From Antilocapra americana (taxonomy: Eukaryota > Chordata > Mammalia > Artiodactyla > Antilocapridae): a stretch of DNA of 64,000 nucleotides. The translations under genes and the position numbers were made by a program. Shown piece by piece: positions 1-9,439 of this stretch. The stretch lies in the NCBI GenBank assembly GCA_007570785.1, contig ML664161.1:15218861-15282860 (forward strand), read 5' to 3'. The notes under the pieces are model-generated. The model was not told where the DNA came from and made no database searches. It saw only the letters and a program-made list of their open reading frames with translations. Positions within the stretch are counted from its first letter, which is position 1. Each line of letters begins with the position of its first letter.

Positions 1-117
1 TTAGTGTCAAATCTCTGCCCACAAAATCAAAGTTGATAGCTTGCCCTCCAAAATCAGAACATCAAAAAAGCCTTGGATCCTTCAAGGGTAGTTACAAAAT
101 AAGTTCATGTATAGTAG

Positions 118-338
118 AACTCCTTGATGCCTCAGTGGTAAAGAATCTATCTGCAATGCAAGAGACACAGGCGATGCAGTTTCAATCTTTGGGTCAGGAA
201 GAGCCTCTGGAGGAGAAAATGGCAACCCTCTCCAGTATTCTTGCCTGCAAAATCCAATGGACAGAGGAGTCTAGCAGGCTACAGTCCAAAGGGTCGCAAA
301 GAGTCAGACATGACTGAGTGATTGAACACAAGCACAGA
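118..338 (+). mobile_element. Bov-tA SINE
   Basis: tRNA-derived ruminant SINE, non-autonomous and probably mobilised by the BovB LINE machinery (family knowledge). The tRNA-like head (CTCAGTGGTAAAGAATC) is followed by the Bov-A body with GTATTCTTGCCTG and GACAGAGGAG blocks, ending in a GAGTCAGACATGACTGAG tail. It is near full length. Divergence is moderate: the tRNA-like internal promoter is degraded. A frame of about 94 codons across it is a by-product of the SINE and not a gene. Confidence 0.93.
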
Positions 339-397
339 GGAAAAAAGAAAAAAACTTACCCCCATCTGACTTAGAAGAAATCTTTCCTTCCAGGCAC

Positions 398-530
398 CCA
401 TTTATTCATTGTTTAATTCATTTAACAAACTTTTAGTGATCACCTACTCTATTCCAGGCACTGGGTCAATATTGGAAATTCAAAGACAAATGAGGTACAT
501 TCCTTCTCTCAAGAAGTTCATCATCAAACA
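398..530 (-). repeat. L2 LINE 3' end, antisense
   Basis: The stretch reads like the reverse complement of the L2 3' end: a TTATTCATT..AACAAA block, then a CACCTACTCTATTCCAGGCACTG block, then CTCAAGAAGTTCATCATC corresponding to the antisense of the L2 'gagctccatgagg' region. It is an ancient, inactive, strongly diverged fragment. Confidence 0.7.
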
Positions 531-545
531 GGTTAACAAATAATC

Positions 546-870
546 ACATTGCCTTACTCACATCTATAACCTACAGTAAATGCACTGATGGCTTCAACCT
601 AGATCAACCTTCAACCTTTTTAGTAATTAGTGAATTGGTATTATAATCTTTGCATATCTTCTCGAGGTCTAGATTCCTCCAGTCTTCAGTCACCACGCTA
701 ACAGTAACAGGTAATGAGTTCACTTGTCACTCTACACCCCCAGTATACTTTAGAAATGTCAGCTAAGCCTGATGGCCTCAGGAAAACTGGTAATAGTTAA
801 ACCAAACCCAACCCATAGGACTGGGGTTTAGAGGCATGAATCTTTTACTTGCAGACACATTATGAGATCT
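546..870. other. Unassigned DNA
   Basis: AT-rich DNA with no long open frame and no repeat family that I recognise by eye. Nothing functional is visible. Confidence 0.5.
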
Positions 871-882
871 AAAAATAGTTAC

Positions 883-1345
883 TGAGATTTTATTATGTGC
901 CACACACTGCGTGCTGAGTATTTAGCAGGCATTATTTAAACCTCACAAAAATGCTACTATCGCCATTTTAGAGATAACTGAGGCCAAGTGACTTGCCCAA
1001 GGCTACTGCTGCTGCTGCTGCTAAGTCACTTCAGTTGTACCCGACTCTGTGTGACCCCACAGACAGCAGCCCATCAGGCTCCTTTGTCCCTGGGATTCTC
1101 CAAGCAAGAATACTGAAGTGGGTTGCCATTTCCTTCTCCAATGCACGCATGCATGCTAAGTTGCTTCAGTCATGTCCGACTCTGTGCGACCCTATGGACA
1201 GCAGCCCACCAGGCTCCTCTGTCTATGGGATTCTCTAAGCACCAATACTGGAGTGGGTTGCTATTTCCTTCTCCTGCCCAAGGCTACACAGTAGCAAGTG
1301 GTGAGGCCTTGACCGAAATTCTAACCAGCTGACTTCAAAGTCACT
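883..1345 (-). repeat. MIR SINE, split by Bov-A2
   Basis: Ancient mammalian MIR in antisense. The left part has TATGTGCCACACACTG, CTCACAAAAATGCTACTATCGCC and CATTTTAGAGATAACTGAGG, up to TGCCCAAGGCTAC (994-1006). The right part resumes at 1288 with ACAGTAGCAAGTGGTGAGGCC, the 'cacagctagtaagtggcagagc' core in antisense. A Bov-A2 SINE lies between the halves, so the MIR is the older element. Confidence 0.85.
1007..1274 (-). mobile_element. Bov-A2 dimeric SINE, full length
   Basis: Two Bov-A monomers in antisense. It begins with the (CTG)n tail and AAGTCACTTCAGT, then a first CAGCCCATCAGGCTCC unit, a linker at about 1140-1155, and a second unit ending GCTATTTCCTTCTCC. It is flanked by perfect 13-bp direct repeats TGCCCAAGGCTAC at 994-1006 and 1275-1287, which fix both ends. 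The host is a MIR. Mobilisation by BovB is inferred from family knowledge. Confidence 0.96.
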
Positions 1346-3250
1346 CTGTAAGAGGAGAGAGAAACTGCCATCCAAGATCTTAGGATGGCATTGACTTAAC
1401 ATACCTCAATACTGAACTTACTACGTTGCCTTTGAGGACAAGATTGTCCATAGACTGTGGTGAAAGCCAAGCATTATGGGAAATATCCATTAGCCACACA
1501 CTTTTGTCTTTGCCTCAGTAGAGCCTGATTTGCATAGACAGTCTGCTTCCAAATTCTGCTCTTTCTGCTGTACCATGATGCCTGTTTATAAAGTGTATCT
1601 GCATCACATGTGCAGAAGAGAGCAAAGAGTTATGAAAGGATTGGACTATAAAAATGAACTATAAAAAATAGATGTTCAAGTTTCATCATCACTGGCTTAT
1701 TAAAGTTAACCAATTGCTTTCAACTAAATGTAGAATATCTGTTTGGTTGCATTGGAAGAATATTTTTATTCAGTTTCTGAAACTTGTAATACTGTGTCTA
1801 TTAATGAGGATATCATTCTGAGTGCCTCATGTTCAGGCTGGTACAGACCCCCATTCATTACCCTGAATTTCCTCTAAAGTGAAGCCAAAGCTCACCATCT
1901 TTAACATCCAGAAATGAGCCTCAGAGACACATAGAACTGTGTCTAGTTGAGAGCTGTGTGTCAGACAGCCATGGGGCCCCACTATGATTGATGACACCAA
2001 TATGAAGTCTCATGTCTGTCATTTGGGGGAAATGTTTGTGATGATGGCACATTCCTTCTTTCAATTCTCACTTTCCTCTTAAGGAAGACTGCTCATTTAT
2101 ATCTTCTGAGGATGCTCCTAACAAGATGGATGTACCATCATATGTTTAAGGAGGGAGAAAAAAAAGGCAATCGCAGGAGTTCAAGAAAAAAATGAAAGCT
2201 GAATCACTCCCGATAATCTCCCAAATTTATATCCTCAGTATCACAAACTGAATTACTCCTATAAACATTAGTTTAGAAAACCAACTTTTCTCTTACAGCT
2301 GCATGGTGAAGTGCCACATCACATCCACATAGTCAGGATTTTGTTTTCAATCTAATGTGCCAATGGCAGTTTCCAATGAGAAAAAGCAATTTGCTAGTCT
2401 AGCCAATTATGGTTTGTCCTTGGATAAAGATGACAGCAAAGTCTGTGCCTCTGGTTCATTGAAAACATCAGAAAGATATCCCCAGTACTCAGTTTGGTTC
2501 TCTGTGAAGTTAAGCATTAAGGAGGTGATTAAAATTCAGTTTAACTTTGGTAGCAAATCAAAGGAAAGGCATTGCTATCTGATGGTAGGAACAGGTTTTC
2601 AGAACAGTCCAAAACAGCAGTGGCCTGCATTTTAATTATGAGGGCAATATTGAAGCTCTGTGCCTCCAGTTACGCCCTCACTAGGAAACTTTTATTCTGT
2701 ACCCTGAGGGTGTTAGGACTACTTGAAGTATTCACACTATCACATATGGGTGTATTTAAACAGACAACCCTTGCTTTACTTGATACCTCTGTTATCAAAA
2801 GATGACCCATGACTATAAATGAGAGGTTTGAAAAAAATATTCCTGTCTATGCCATTGATTTCCTATGTCATGATCAGAAAATCATTTTCCTCCTTTTCGC
2901 CCAAGCCATAATGTTAGAACACATCAGAGAGCTGATTTGTAAGGTTGTTATGATGATAGAATCAGATTTTAAAAAGCGGATCTGGGATATTTGCCACTAA
3001 TATGCTTTTAAAGATGAGAAAACTGAACGATTCTTGAATAATTAATTATCCAAGTCAACACTTTTGAAGTTCATCTACACTTTATATCAATGCAGTACCA
3101 GGTCATTAGTGTGAGGATATGGGAAATTTTGCTTGTTAATTAAAGACCTTTACTATATCCTGGCCCTGTATTGATGAATAGAATGTTAAGCCTAAATTAT
3201 CTCCTCCAGTTCAAGCATGAGACAAAAGTCCTGGGGAGAAGCATGATCTG
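1346..3250. other. Unassigned DNA
   Basis: About 1.9 kb of AT-rich sequence. Short open frames exist near 2357-2635 and 2572-3000, but they overlap in different frames, lack recognisable domains and show no splice or promoter context, so I treat them as chance. A weak MIR-like scrap (AGATGAGAAAACTGAACG) lies at about 3014. Nothing else is recognised. Confidence 0.5.
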
Positions 3251-3251
3251 G

Positions 3252-3360
3252 TCATTCATTTACTAATGTAGCAAATCTCTGTTGGATGTTTACTCTGTCT
3301 GGTTCAGTTGCTCTAGAGGAACAAAGATGAGTAAGACTTGGTTTCTGCCTCAAAGGATTT
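3252..3360 (-). repeat. L2 3' end fragment, antisense
   Basis: CATTCATTTACTAATGTAGC, TCTGTTGGATGTTTACTC and the AACAAAGATGAGTAAGAC block match the antisense L2 3' terminus ('ggatacaaagatgaataagac'). It is short and diverged. Confidence 0.6.
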
Positions 3361-3419
3361 TCAGAGGAGTGAAGCGGATTTACCTGCTCACAATGCCCTA
3401 AATGCCTGTGCCCTCACTT

Positions 3420-3580
3420 GGACACTCACTCTCCATATGCCTGTCTACCAGCTTTCTGTGCTAGTCTCTCTGGGCAGAGACCCACTCTATTTCATTCCTT
3501 ACCTAAGTCACTTCTATTCATCATTTTAGCTTTATGCCTGGCACATGGTATTTGCTCATTAAGGATTACTGAATTCATTA
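3420..3580 (+). repeat. L2 3' end fragment, sense
   Basis: The block ATGCCTGGCACATGGTATTTG followed by CTCATTAAGGATTACTGAATTC is the sense L2 3' terminus ('tgcctggcacatagtaggcgctcaataaatatttgttgaatg'). The upstream part is less certain. It lies just before an antisense L2 segment, so two L2 fragments of opposite orientation are neighbours here. Confidence 0.6.
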
Positions 3581-3645
3581 TCATATAATATGAGAAATTC
3601 TTAAACAGAGGAGGAAGCAAAACATCTCTGGGGCACAGAGACCAT

Positions 3646-3671
3646 GGTAAGGTGCCAAGGTAAGGTGCCAA
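3646..3671. repeat. 13-bp perfect tandem duplication
   Basis: GGTAAGGTGCCAA occurs twice head to tail (3646-3658 and 3659-3671) at the edge of an antisense L2 fragment. This looks like a simple slippage duplication. Confidence 0.9.
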
Positions 3672-4060
3672 GGGATGCTTCACAGAAGGCTTTTGGGTTG
3701 GTGATATTTGAGATGGATTTGAAGCATGAGTACAGGTTAATGGTGAATAGGGACAACATGAGAAAAGAGCTGTAAAGTGGTGAATCAGCATTAAGGAAAG
3801 CTGTACCAGACAAAGGGAACATCATCATCTGTACATGCATGAAGATACTAATGAGGATGCAATGTGTGCAGTTTTCAAACTCAACGTAGATAACATCGAG
3901 GACAGTACAGAATGGAAGATACATTTGAGCTTCATGTCAAAGACCTTACATGTCATGGTTAGAAGTATAGATTTTTTTCCTAAGGTGATAGGCAGTGACT
4001 GAAGGTTTATTGGCAGGTGTGTCAAATGAGATTTAGAGGCAAGGTAAACACACACAGAAA
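3672..4060 (-). repeat. L2 fragment, antisense
   Basis: Diverged match to the antisense L2 3' region: GATATTTGAGATGGATTTGA ('gacatttgagctgagacctga'), then ACCAGACAAAGGGAACATCA ('ccaggcagagggaacagca'), then GCAGTGACTGAAGG and GTGTCAAATGAGATTTAGAG ('gggagtgacatgatctga'). The order of blocks supports one continuous decayed copy. Confidence 0.6.
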
Positions 4061-4589
4061 TAGCAAACACTCTAGCTTAAGGTGATAAAAAATAATTTAT
4101 TAAACAATGTTAAGTACGGCAGAGATATTCTGGAAGGCACAGAGAGTCCAGACTGCAGGCTTTACCCAAGACCTCTCACCTACACTGAGTACATACTCCA
4201 GCAGCCACACCAATGACCCTGGGCACTAGCTGACCAAACCTCCACCAATCCTTTCAAGAAAGCCTGTGACCTTGGACAGAACTGAATTCCTTCTGTCCTT
4301 CCCTTCTCACATTATTGTCTTTCAAACCAAAGTCCCACACATATTCTTCTGAATGATGGAGCCCAAGTCATATGCCAGCACCATATCTACAAGGGAGACT
4401 GGAAAAATGAATTTCTAGCTTCTATCTGAGTGGGAAGGATCCATAATGTGGGAAATGCCCAAACAATAGAAAAGATGTTCTAAAACAGCTTGGAGACCAC
4501 AAATCATGAAACTGCCCCTACCATAGGGAAGAGCATAATTAAACTTACACCATAAAAATTTTCTGTGTTGACAGTGGACAGAACAGAGC
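4061..4589. other. Unassigned DNA
   Basis: No recognisable repeat or coding segment. Short frames on the minus strand have no support. Confidence 0.45.
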
Positions 4590-4700
4590 AAACAGATAGG
4601 ACATAAAATTCTAGAGAGCAAGGACTTGGTCTGCCTTTTTAACTGCAGAAATAATGATGATGCCTTCCACATAGAAGGTACTCAACAAATTATTTTCTCT
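4590..4700 (+). repeat. L2 3' end fragment, sense
   Basis: AATTCTAGAGAGCAAGGACTTGG and CCACATAGAAGGTACTCAAC correspond to the L2 sense 3' end ('agaatgtaagctccatgagggcagggac ... cacatagtaggcgctcaataaat'). A younger L1 begins about 20 bases downstream. Confidence 0.6.
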
Positions 4701-4720
4701 TTGTAAAATTAAGAAAAATT

Positions 4721-5261
4721 GTTTATCACTGCATTATTTACAATAGCCAGGACATGGAAGCAACCTAGATGCCCATCAACTGACGAATGGATAAGAAAGC
4801 TGTGGTCCATATACACAATGGAATATTACTCAGCATTAAAAAAAAATTCATTTGAATTAGTTCTACTCAGGTGGACAGAACTGGAGCCCATTATCCAGAG
4901 TGAAGTAAGCCAGAAGGAAAAACAACAATACAGTATACTAACGCATATATATGGAATTTAGAAAGACGATAACAAGAACCCAGCATGCGAGACAGCAAAA
5001 GGAACGTAGATGTATAGAACAGACTCGTGGACTCTGTGGATGAGGGCAAGGGTGGCATGATACGGGAGAATGGCATTGAAACATGTTAATTATCACATGT
5101 GTAATCAATCGCCAGCCCAGGATTGATGCTTGGGGCTGGTGCATTGAGATTTCCCGGGGGGGAGGGAGGAGGGAGGGAGGAGGGAGGGGGGTTCTGGAGG
5201 GGGAGCATATGTACACCCATGGCGATATCATGTCATTGTATGGCAAAACTAATAAAAAAAT
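4721..5261 (+). mobile_element. 5'-truncated ruminant L1, 3' end with poly(A)
   Basis: Sense 3' end of a ruminant L1 (L1_BT-like). It opens in the last part of ORF2 (TATTTACAATAGCCAGGACA, AATGGATAAGAAAGCTGTGG), passes GAAGTAAGCCAGAAGGAAAA and the 3' UTR CACATGTACACCC-type block (TATGTACACCCATGGCG), and ends TGGCAAAACTAATAAAAAAA. Probable TSDs are 4709-4720 (TTAAGAAAAATT) and 5262-5274 (TTAAGGAAAACTT). The copy is dead, lacking ORF1, endonuclease and reverse transcriptase. Confidence 0.93.
5156..5191 (+). repeat. G-rich polypurine tract in L1 3' UTR
   Basis: Uninterrupted purine run made of G3-G7 blocks separated by single A or GA (GGGAGGAGGGAGGGAGGAGG pattern). Several G-triplets in a row make it a potential G-quadruplex on the plus strand. 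Such tracts are a known feature of mammalian L1 3' UTRs. Confidence 0.85.
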
Positions 5262-5269
5262 TTAAGGAA

Positions 5270-6060
5270 AACTTACATACAGTAAAGTTCACTTTGTTTG
5301 CAAATGTTGACAAGTGAAACTCAGTTCAGTTCAGTCGGTCAGTTGTGTCCAACTCTTTGTGATCCCGAAGCACACCAGGCCTCCCTATCCATCTACTACC
5401 ACAATCAAGACATAGACTGGTTCCATCACTCCCCAAATTTTCTCATGCTGCTCCTCTATAGTCAGTCTCTCCACCCCAACTCCTGGCAACCATATGCATG
5501 CAGTATGTAGCCTTCTGTGTCTGGCTGCTTTCACTTAGTGTCATACAGTTGTGATTCATCCATGTTGTATATATCAGTAGTCCTTTTTATTGCTGAGTGG
5601 TATTCCATGGTATGGGTGTACCAAAGTTTATCAATTCCCCATGTGAAAAAATATTAGGGTTGTTTCCAGTTTGAGGGATTACAAATCATTCACATTTTTG
5701 CATGAAGATAATTTTTCAATTCATTTGGGTAAATACCTAGGAGTCAGAGTGCTGAGTCACATTAAGTACATGCTTAACAATAAAAATTGAAAAACTCTTT
5801 TCCTAGTTCTACATCTACATTCTACACTCCCATCAGCAATGTATGAGAGTTGAAGGTGCTCCACAGCCTCATAAGCCCTTGGTATTGTCATTTTTTAAAG
5901 CCATTCTAATAGGTGTCTACTATTAATAGTATCTTATTGTGGTTTTCATTTAATTTTCCTAAATATTAGTGACATAGAACATCTTTTCATATTCTTATTT
6001 GCCTTTAAGATATCTTTTTTGTTAAAATGTTCAAATACCTTGCTTATTATTTTTCAATAA
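5270..6060 (-). mobile_element. Ancient L1 (L1M-type) 3' UTR, antisense, interrupted
   Basis: Antisense L1 3' UTR blocks in order: ACATACAGTAAAGTTCACTTTG, CCTGGCAACCATATGCATG-like text, TTCATCCATGTTGTATATATC, TTTATTGCTGAGTGGTATTCC, TAGGGTTGTTTCCAGTTTGAG and TGACATAGAACATCTTTTC. A BovB 3' tail interrupts it at 5321-5391. This is an old, inactive copy predating the ruminant-specific elements on its flank. Confidence 0.85.
5321..5391 (-). mobile_element. BovB LINE 3' tail, very short
   Basis: About 70 bases of the BovB 3' terminus in antisense: TCAGTTCAGTTCAGTCGGTC, AACTCTTTGTGATCCC, CACACCAGGCCTCCC. It sits inside the antisense L1M 3' UTR, which continues on both sides (GACAAGTGAAAC on the left, CTACTACCACAATCAAGAC on the right). 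It is an extremely 5'-truncated insertion. Confidence 0.85.
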
Positions 6061-6118
6061 ATATTTAATTAATTTATAAATAAACTGATTTTAGAGATAT
6101 TTAGAAAAATAAATATAT

Positions 6119-6357
6119 GAAGACTTGCCCCAGTGGCTCAGTGGTAAAGAATCCGCCTGCAATGCAGGAGGTGCTGGAGAGGAGGATTCGATCCCTGGGT
6201 GGGGAAGATGCCCTGGAGGAGGGCATGGCAACCCACTCCAATATTCTTACCTGGAGAATCCCATGGACAGAGGAGTCTGTCAGGCTACAGTCCATAGGTT
6301 CTCAAAGAGTCCATCAGGTCGCAAAGAGTTGGACATGACTAAAATGATTGAGCACAG
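6119..6357 (+). mobile_element. Bov-tA SINE with internal duplication
   Basis: Head CAGTGGCTCAGTGGTAAAG, B-box-like GGATTCGATCCCTGGG, body and tail GGACATGACTAAAATGATTG. Near the 3' end the module CTCAAAGAGTCCATCAGG is followed by a second GTCGCAAAGAGTTGG, so a short 3' segment is duplicated. First of four same-strand Bov-tA copies. Confidence 0.94.
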
Positions 6358-6410
6358 AAATATTAAATAACCTTCACCTGGTATAACTGGACATTGCTAA
6401 TGAGATAGAA

Positions 6411-6628
6411 GGACTTCTCAGGTGGCACTGGGGTTAAAGAACCCACCTGCCAATGCGGGAGACTTAGAGATGTGGGCTCAATCCCTGGGCCGGGAAGATC
6501 CCCTGGAGGAGGGCATGGCAACCCATTCCAGTATTCTTGCCTGAAGAATCCCATGGACAGAAGAGCCTGGCGGGCTACAGTGCATATAGTCATAAAGAGG
6601 CGGACACAACTGAAGTGACAGCACACAG
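6411..6628 (+). mobile_element. Bov-tA SINE with TSD
   Basis: Starts GGACTTCTCAGGTGGCACTGG and runs through CCTGGAGGAGGGCATGGC to a CACAACTGAAGTGACAGCAC tail. Direct repeats TGAGATAGAA (6401-6410) and TGAGGTAGAA (6629-6638), with one mismatch, bracket it, indicating an independent insertion and not a tandem duplication of its neighbour. Confidence 0.94.
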
Positions 6629-6757
6629 TGAGGTAGAAAGGAGGCACCGAGGATGATACCAAACTTTTAAGGTGAATATTGGTTAAGAAAGTTAAACCAA
6701 CTGACTTAGCAAGCATAACCAAAGGTGGCTATTTCAATGCCCTCCAATTTGGGAGAA

Positions 6758-6979
6758 TTGGAGGTAAAGAATCTGCCTGCAGATGGAGGCTCAGACAGTA
6801 AAGAATCTGCCTGCAATGCAGGAAACTTGAGTTTGAGCCCTGGGTCCAGAAGATCCCCTGGAGAAGGAAATGGCAACCCACTTCAGTATTCTTGTCTGGA
6901 AAATTCCATGGACAGAGGAGCCTGGCTGGTGTAGTCCATGGGGTCACAAAGAGTCAGACAACTTAGCAACTAGCACTTT
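6758..6979 (+). mobile_element. Bov-tA SINE with duplicated head
   Basis: GGTAAAGAATCTGCCTGCAG occurs at about 6762, and again as CAGTAAAGAATCTGCCTGC at about 6797, so the tRNA-like head is partly duplicated. The body (CCTGGAGAAGGAAATGGC) and the tail GTCAGACAACTTAGCAAC are complete. Third of the four-SINE cluster. Confidence 0.92.
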
Positions 6980-6981
6980 AT

Positions 6982-7172
6982 AGGCTTCCCCGGTAGCTCA
7001 GCTGGTAAAGAATCTGCCTGCAATGTAGGAGACCCTGGTTCAATTCCTGGGTGGGTAAGATCCCCTGGAGAAGGAAACGCCTACTCACTCCAGTATCCTA
7101 GCCTGAAGAATTCTATGGACTGTATAGTCTGTGGGGTCCCAAAGAGTTGGACACGACTGAGTGACTTTAATT
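6982..7172 (+). mobile_element. Bov-tA SINE
   Basis: GGCTTCCCCGGTAGCTCAGC head, GGTTCAATTCCTGGGTGGG B-box region, and tail GACACGACTGAGTGAC. It directly follows the previous SINE with only a few bases between, and completes the head-to-tail group. Confidence 0.93.
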
Positions 7173-8340
7173 TTCTTCAATTAATTTTTGTCTTTCAATA
7201 ACTTGCAGTCAAATCTAAAATACACAAAATAATGTTCTTCAGTTTTCAGCATCTGTAAAAACAAGTAAACCTCAATTGTTTATTATCTTTTGCTTGTAAC
7301 AGAAATAAATAAATCTCAAAACCCAATCCTGTATCATCCCCCAGGAAATCCTGGAAGTGGCTCATTTTTTTCACCTCTCTGAAAGAGTTCTAACTTAAAT
7401 ACCAAACCAAGAGAAAGAGGAATGTGAAACAGAAAGCTGTGGACCCTGGAAGTTAGTTAAATGGCTGGTCCTTTGTAATCACCTTCTCTACAGTGAAGAA
7501 TGATGCAAAGCAAGTTGGGAGATAGTACTATTTTGCCTCCTAAATCACAGAAGGACCAGAGGCTCTTAGACGGTAGCAGGTAGCTGGTAGCTGATAGAGG
7601 AAGAATTCCTTTCTTTTCATGGAACTGCCAGATTGTGAAAATAAAACTGTGAGTTGCATCTGAGCCAAGACAAATCAACACTCCATGGGGCCAACTGCTG
7701 CTGCAGGGGTGAAGCTCACCCAATGGCCAGAGCAGGTGATAGTCGAGGGAAGCTAGAGCCAAAGGGGGCACACAGATCTGCCAGGATTGGGGGACTTCCT
7801 CAAGGATCAACTAACCTTGGTCTCCAGTTCACAGGGTTCTGATAGAACTTTAGACACCAGGGCAAACCAAGAGAAGGAAACAAGTTATGGACTAAGCAAC
7901 AGAACATAACTTTAGAGAAAAACATTGGGTAAAAGAAATACCCTGTGCCTTGAATAAGCCCAAGAAATACTATGAAAAAGCTGGTGGGTATAGATTCTCT
8001 CCATTCTCAAGTGATTCTTTCACTAGGGGAAACAATAGTGAGAGGATCTCATTGATTCCAGCCTCTATCCCCTCAAAAATACAAATGACAGAAGGTCATA
8101 GATGGGATTTATGACTCCCCCATACCTGGGAAGTTGCTTAATGACATCAGTGGAATTAGAACTTAGATCTGGTGATTCAGCCACTCTGTCAGCAATGTCA
8201 GCTGGGAAGAATGAAGCCTCAGCAGAGGTTCCATGTCTGGCCCTTCCCAAAATTGTGTTCAGGGCTTCGGATGAAGCTTTTGCTTTACCCCAAGTCCATC
8301 TCCGCTACCAAAAAATAAATGTTATCAAAGAAGTTATTTA
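7173..8340. other. Unassigned DNA, possible MIR scrap
   Basis: Mostly unrecognised sequence. Around 8130-8195 TTAGAACTTAGATCTGGTGA and its neighbours loosely resemble antisense MIR. The open frames on both strands at 7457-7842 and 8065-8341 overlap each other and have no family resemblance, so I do not call genes. Confidence 0.4.
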
Positions 8341-8445
8341 ATATTTTTTTAAAATTTTATTTATTTAATTGAAGGATAATTGCTTTACAGAATTCTGTTG
8401 TTTTCTGTCAAGCCTCAACATGAATCAGCCATAGGTATAAAATGC
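8341..8445 (-). mobile_element. L1 3' end, antisense, very short
   Basis: TTTTATTTATTTAATTGAAGG, GATAATTGCTTTACAGAATTC and CAACATGAATCAGCCATAGG are the antisense 3' end of a ruminant L1, with the poly(A) side on the left (TTTTTTTAAAATTTT). About 100 bases remain. Confidence 0.85.
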
Positions 8446-8558
8446 ATTTTATACTTAGTATGATGAAAGTTCTATCAATATTTAGTACTAATGGAAGCGA
8501 AAAGAAAAAGAAGAAACTAAATTAATGGAAAAGGATCTCGGTAGCAGTGTCAGGTACT

Positions 8559-8580
8559 ACACTGTACACTGTACACTGTA
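8559..8580. repeat. Short tandem repeat, ACTGTAC unit
   Basis: The 7-bp unit ACTGTAC is repeated about three times (ACACTGTACACTGTACACTG). Slippage-type minisatellite seed. Confidence 0.85.
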
Positions 8581-8693
8581 GCACAAATGACTGCTTGTGT
8601 CCTAGACTTGCCATATGCCAGCTCAGGAACTTTGGAAAACGACTTCCTCTTTCTGAGTTTCAACTGGTTTGCTTCTAAAATTGATATAATAGT

Positions 8694-8919
8694 GGGCTTC
8701 CCAGGAGGCTCAATAGTAAAGAATCTGCTTGCCAATGCAAGGAATGCAAGAGATGAGGGTTCGATCCCTGAGTCAGGAAGATCCCCTAGAGTAGGAAATT
8801 GCAACCCACTCCAGTATTCTTGCCTGTAGAATCCCAAGGACAGAGAGCCTGGCAGGCTACAGTACAAAGGATCACAAAGAGTCAGACACGACTGAGTGTC
8901 AAAGCACACATACACACAT
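8694..8919 (+). mobile_element. Bov-tA SINE
   Basis: GGGCTTCCCAGGAGGCTCAA head, intact-looking B box GGTTCGATCCCTGAG, GATCCCCTAGAGTAGG body, and tail GTCAGACACGACTGAGTG followed by an ACAC-rich end. Full length with modest divergence. Confidence 0.95.
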
Positions 8920-9439
8920 TAGGGCTGTTTGATGGCTTCTCTAAATCTCCAGGATTCAGAGGGCCATACCATCTGAGCATAGAATCAGAAGCACCTGGAA
9001 GAGAGAACGTTCCCTCTACTTGGCGCATCTGTTTTATTCTATATTAAGTAATTTTAATTATTATGATATATCAAAATAAATTCACAGGTAATGGATAAAA
9101 TGCAAAATTCAGAAGAATTTTATAAATTATAGGATTTTTAAAAATTTGGAGGTCTCAGCAAGTCACTTGGACTATGCCTTCAGATATATTCACTCTCCAA
9201 CAACAGCGAAAAAAAAAAAAAATCACATTCCGGTGGAGTGTTAGTGGCCCTTTAGTGAAAGGTTTTGGGAAAGGAAACGTTCTGTTTAGCATGTGGCATC
9301 CATATGGTTTCTTTCCATCCCCTTGCAAGTTGTTCTAATGTGGGGGACTAGATGTCATGCATGAATTGGACACTGCTTGGAAGTTATACAACTAATCAAA
9401 ATTTCAAAATGACATCATGAATGGCATGACAGGCCATCA
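8920..9439. other. Unassigned DNA
   Basis: AT-rich and unrecognised. Contains an A13 run at about 9209-9221 without an attached element that I can identify. Confidence 0.45.

Noticed and set aside
6119..7172. Regularly spaced repeats suggesting a CRISPR-like array or satellite
   Set aside because: The units are ~220-bp SINEs with unequal gaps and separate TSD evidence, in a mammalian genome.
7457..7842. Overlapping frames on both strands as a small gene
   Set aside because: Antisense frames shadow each other and show no family resemblance.
8758..8772. tRNA-like B-box sequences (GGTTCGATCC) as tRNA genes
   Set aside because: They belong to Bov-tA SINE heads. No cloverleaf with anticodon arm and acceptor pairing can be drawn from them.
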